64,000 nt of DNA. Origin: Streptomyces europaeiscabiei. GTDB taxonomy: Bacteria; Actinomycetota; Actinomycetes; Streptomycetales; Streptomycetaceae. The stretch lies in assembly GCF_036346855.1 (NCBI RefSeq), contig NZ_CP107841.1:2856001-2920000 (forward strand). Reading direction: 5' to 3'. Under the pieces are notes generated by a model. It had not been told where the DNA came from. It was given only the letters and a program-made list of their open reading frames with translations, and did not search any database. Made by a program: the position numbers and the translations under genes. This document shows positions 62,046 to 64,000 of the stretch, in pieces. Every line of letters begins with the position of its first letter. Position 1 is the stretch's first letter.

Positions 62046-62219
62046 AAGCCCATGTCCGGACGCCCGGCGCACACTCACCCCGCCCATGCCCCCGTGCGAG
62101 GTCACACGCTCCTTCCCCGGAACCGGCCCCCACCTTCACTCTCGTGCCGAACTCAGGTATTTCAGAATGCTGTTGGGGGCATCACGTTCCCAGCAGCCGC
62201 GCGACCTCGGGAGGGGCAC

Positions 62220-63626
62220 GTGCTTGAGTCGGTGCACCAGTCGGCGTTCCCGGCGGACACGGAGAACACCGAAGACACGGACGTCATCGTCGTAGGAGCC
62301 GGCGTGGCCGGCCTCGCTGCGGCCGGACATCTGACCAGGGCGGGGCTGAGGGCCATCGTCCTGGAGGCCGCCCCCGCCGTCGGCGGCCGTATGTCCACCG
62401 AGAAGATCGACGGCTTCCGCCTCGACCGGACGACGCAGTTGCTCTCCACGTCGTACCCGGAACTGCGCCGCACGCCGGGCCTGGAGTCCCTGCCCCTGCG
62501 GCCGTTCGCCCCCGGCGTCCTGCTGCACGCCGACGGCCGTCATCAGCGCGCCGGAGCCAGCCCCGTCCTGCGGAGCGCGAGGGGCGCACTCACGGCCGCG
62601 CGCGCCCTCGCAAGCGCCCCCAGGCTCCCCCGGAACCAGGGCCGTTCACAGCCCCGTTCCACGGGCACCCGGCCCGGCCGGCTGGGCGCCCCCGCCGACC
62701 AGTCCCGGCTGGCCATGGCGCTGGCCCGGCTCGCCGCGACCGCGCCCGAGCGACTCCTCACCCGGGTGGAGGTCCCGGCCGCCCAGGCGCTGGCGACCCG
62801 GGGTTTCCCGCCCCGGACCATCGACGGCTTCGTCCGGCCCCTGCTGGCCGCGCTGCTCGCCGACCCGGCGCTCGGGACCTCCAGCCGCTGTGCCGACCTG
62901 GCCCTGCACACCTTCGCGACGGGCCGGCTGTGCATCCCGGAGGGCGGCGCCGACACCCTTCCGGAGCTGCTCGCGGCCGCGCTGCCGCCGGGCTCGGTCC
63001 ATACCGGAGTCCAGGTCACCGCGATCAGCACGACCTCGGTGACGACGGCGCACCACGGTGAACTCACCTGCCGTGCGGTGGTGCTGGCCACGGACGCCCG
63101 CTCCGCCGCCGAACTGCTCCCGGGACTGCGGGTGCCGGGGTTCCACCCGGTGACGGTGCTGCACCACGCCACGGACGAACCCCCGTTGACCGAACCGGCG
63201 CTGCTTCTCGACGCCGACCGCAGCGGGCCCGTCTCGCACACGGCGGTCATCAGCCAGGTCGACCCGAGCCGGGCACCGGCGGGCCGGGCCCTGATCACCT
63301 CCACGGTCCTCGGCGCTCCCCCGGACCCCGCGCACCTGGACGCCACGGTCCGTGCCCAACTGGCCCGCCTCTACCGCACGTCCACGACCCGCTGGGAACT
63401 CCTCGCCGCGCACCACGTCCCCGAGGCCGTGCCCGCGATGCCCCCGCCGCACGACCTGCGCCGCCCGGTGCGCCTCCTGGCCGGCCTCTACGTCTGCGGC
63501 GACCACCGTGACACCAGCACCGTCCAGGGCGCCCTGCACTCCGCCCGCCGGGCCGCCCACGCCGTCCTGACCGATCTGGACGCCCGCCCGACGTTCCTGG
63601 AGGAGCTGCTGGACACGGCCGCCTGA
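62220..63626 (+). CDS. FAD-dependent amine oxidase/phytoene desaturase-like oxidoreductase
   Basis: 468 residues from GTG 62220 (GGGAGG 5 nt upstream). FAD-binding VIVVGAGVAGLAAAGHLTRA at about residue 24, then LEAAPAVGGRMSTEKIDG; the C-terminal FAD segment is RLLAGLYVCGDHRDTSTVQG. This is the layout of flavin amine oxidases and carotenoid desaturases. Substrate unknown. The gene stands alone, without crt genes near it. Confidence 0.9.
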   Translation: MLESVHQSAFPADTENTEDTDVIVVGAGVAGLAAAGHLTRAGLRAIVLEAAPAVGGRMSTEKIDGFRLDRTTQLLSTSYPELRRTPGLESLPLRPFAPGVLLHADGRHQRAGASPVLRSARGALTAARALASAPRLPRNQGRSQPRSTGTRPGRLGAPADQSRLAMALARLAATAPERLLTRVEVPAAQALATRGFPPRTIDGFVRPLLAALLADPALGTSSRCADLALHTFATGRLCIPEGGADTLPELLAAALPPGSVHTGVQVTAISTTSVTTAHHGELTCRAVVLATDARSAAELLPGLRVPGFHPVTVLHHATDEPPLTEPALLLDADRSGPVSHTAVISQVDPSRAPAGRALITSTVLGAPPDPAHLDATVRAQLARLYRTSTTRWELLAAHHVPEAVPAMPPPHDLRRPVRLLAGLYVCGDHRDTSTVQGALHSARRAAHAVLTDLDARPTFLEELLDTAA

Positions 63627-63643
63627 GACCCCGTGAGCGACGC

Positions 63644-63676
63644 AGGGGCACCCGGCCTACCACCGGGCGCCCCTGT
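63644..63676. terminator. terminator between convergent genes
   Basis: CAGGGGCACCCGG and CCGGGCGCCCCTG form a 13-bp stem with one mismatch and a 7-nt loop, 18 bp past the oxidoreductase stop and 15 bp past the stop of the opposing partial gene. Confidence 0.7.
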
Positions 63677-63690
63677 CGCGGATCACACGC

Positions 63691-64000
63691 CTACCCCAGC
63701 GCCGCCACCTTGTCCCGGTACCCCCTCACCGGTGCCGCGTCGCGGTAGGGCTCCAGACGGCGCTCGAAGTCGCGGACGTACTCCACGGCTCGCACGGACC
63801 GCATCTCGGCGGCCTGGCCGGCGGCCTCGGCGCCCAACTGACAGGCCTGGTCGAGTTCGCCGAGGCCGAGGCGGGCGGAGGCGAGCACGACACGGCTGAA
63901 GAGACGGCTGCGGGCGTAGGCGGGCGCCCGCAACTGCAGGGAGCGCTCGGCGTGCTGGGCCGCGGCCCGGTACTGCTGGAGGTCGCGGTGGCTGTGGCCG
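63691..64000 (-). CDS. C-terminal part of a TPR-containing regulator (runs off the window)
   Basis: The last about 102 residues of a minus-strand gene whose 5' part lies beyond position 64000; the frame is open to the edge (QQYRAAAQHAERSLQLRAPA). Helical repeats (LASARLGLGELDQACQLGAE, SVRAVEYVRDFERRLEPYRD) match the C-terminal tetratricopeptide-like part of streptomycete XRE-type regulators. The DNA-binding part is not visible. Confidence 0.7.
   Translation of the reverse strand, partial: GHSHRDLQQYRAAAQHAERSLQLRAPAYARSRLFSRVVLASARLGLGELDQACQLGAEAAGQAAEMRSVRAVEYVRDFERRLEPYRDAAPVRGYRDKVAALG

Noticed and set aside
1..64000. Prophage, integrative element, biosynthetic cluster or new defence system
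   Set aside because: No integrase, tRNA attachment site, transposase, PKS/NRPS or recognisable defence genes; nearly all genes are conserved core with uniform base composition.

Overview
This window is high-GC actinobacterial chromosome, almost certainly Streptomyces. Third codon positions are G/C-biased, GTG starts are common, and 4-bp stop/start overlaps are frequent. The gene order matches the conserved core of Streptomyces chromosomes: actinobacterial bc1-aa3 respiratory supercomplex genes, psp genes, cobalamin salvage, and pepA-lpd-sucB-aceE. No tRNA, rRNA, CRISPR array, prophage or insertion sequence was recognised.

Layout. 1-5.8 kb: a polytopic GT87-like membrane protein, a MATE transporter remnant, a zinc metallopeptidase-like lipoprotein and two tandem NlpC/P60 wall hydrolases. 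5.8-8.7 kb: NYN-domain protein, zinc-ribbon protein, rhomboid protease and an AsnC-type ligand-binding protein. 8.8-11.8 kb: a SufS-like class V PLP enzyme behind a SAM-IV-type riboswitch, then trpD. 11.9-21.3 kb: respiratory cluster with qcrCAB and ctaE on one side, ctaCDF on the other, and an L,D-transpeptidase plus a receiver-like protein between them. 21.6-28.5 kb: a cysteine desulfurase-TusA fusion, an adenosine kinase-like enzyme, a large membrane-anchored protein with an 18-bp repeat tract, the Fe-S carrier erpA and the Fe-S enzyme nadA. 28.5-30.8 kb: a Ser/Thr kinase with an extracytoplasmic beta-propeller. 30.9-37.5 kb: an envelope-stress module reading pspA, pspAA, sensor kinase, response regulator, RND exporter. 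37.9-45.7 kb: DUF3043 protein, two methyltransferases and dispersed cobU/P, cobT and cobS, with a gene-decay scar between cobT and cobS. 46.2-55.5 kb: pepA, lpd, two-lipoyl sucB, a GntR/FCD regulator and aceE, which together carry E1, E2 and E3 of the 2-oxoacid dehydrogenases. 55.8-64 kb: WYL regulator, DUF4240 protein, a small secreted protein, a PGRP-type amidase, a MarP-like serine protease, GNAT, TIGR01777-type epimerase, an FAD oxidoreductase and a partial TPR-like regulator.

Themes. Energy metabolism (bc1-aa3, PDH/OGDH components, nadA), sulfur and Fe-S handling (two cysteine desulfurase-like enzymes, TusA, ErpA, Rieske protein) and envelope homeostasis (NlpC/P60, L,D-transpeptidase, PspA, MarP, amidase) dominate. 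A family of palindromic GC-rich intergenic repeats recurs at about eight places, usually 3' of genes. One copy appears to have been captured inside the N-terminus of the sensor kinase gene. Several regulatory sites can be read directly: the SAM-IV riboswitch, a palindrome overlapping the aceE promoter, a palindrome over the ctaC promoter, two palindromes upstream of the RND gene, and strong intrinsic terminators.

Most of the window is ordinary conserved core. I found no convincing wholly new system. The most rewarding items are the riboswitch-controlled SufS-like gene, the repeat captured in the kinase gene, the Psp/two-component/RND module and the lysyltransferase/rhomboid-like decay scar.
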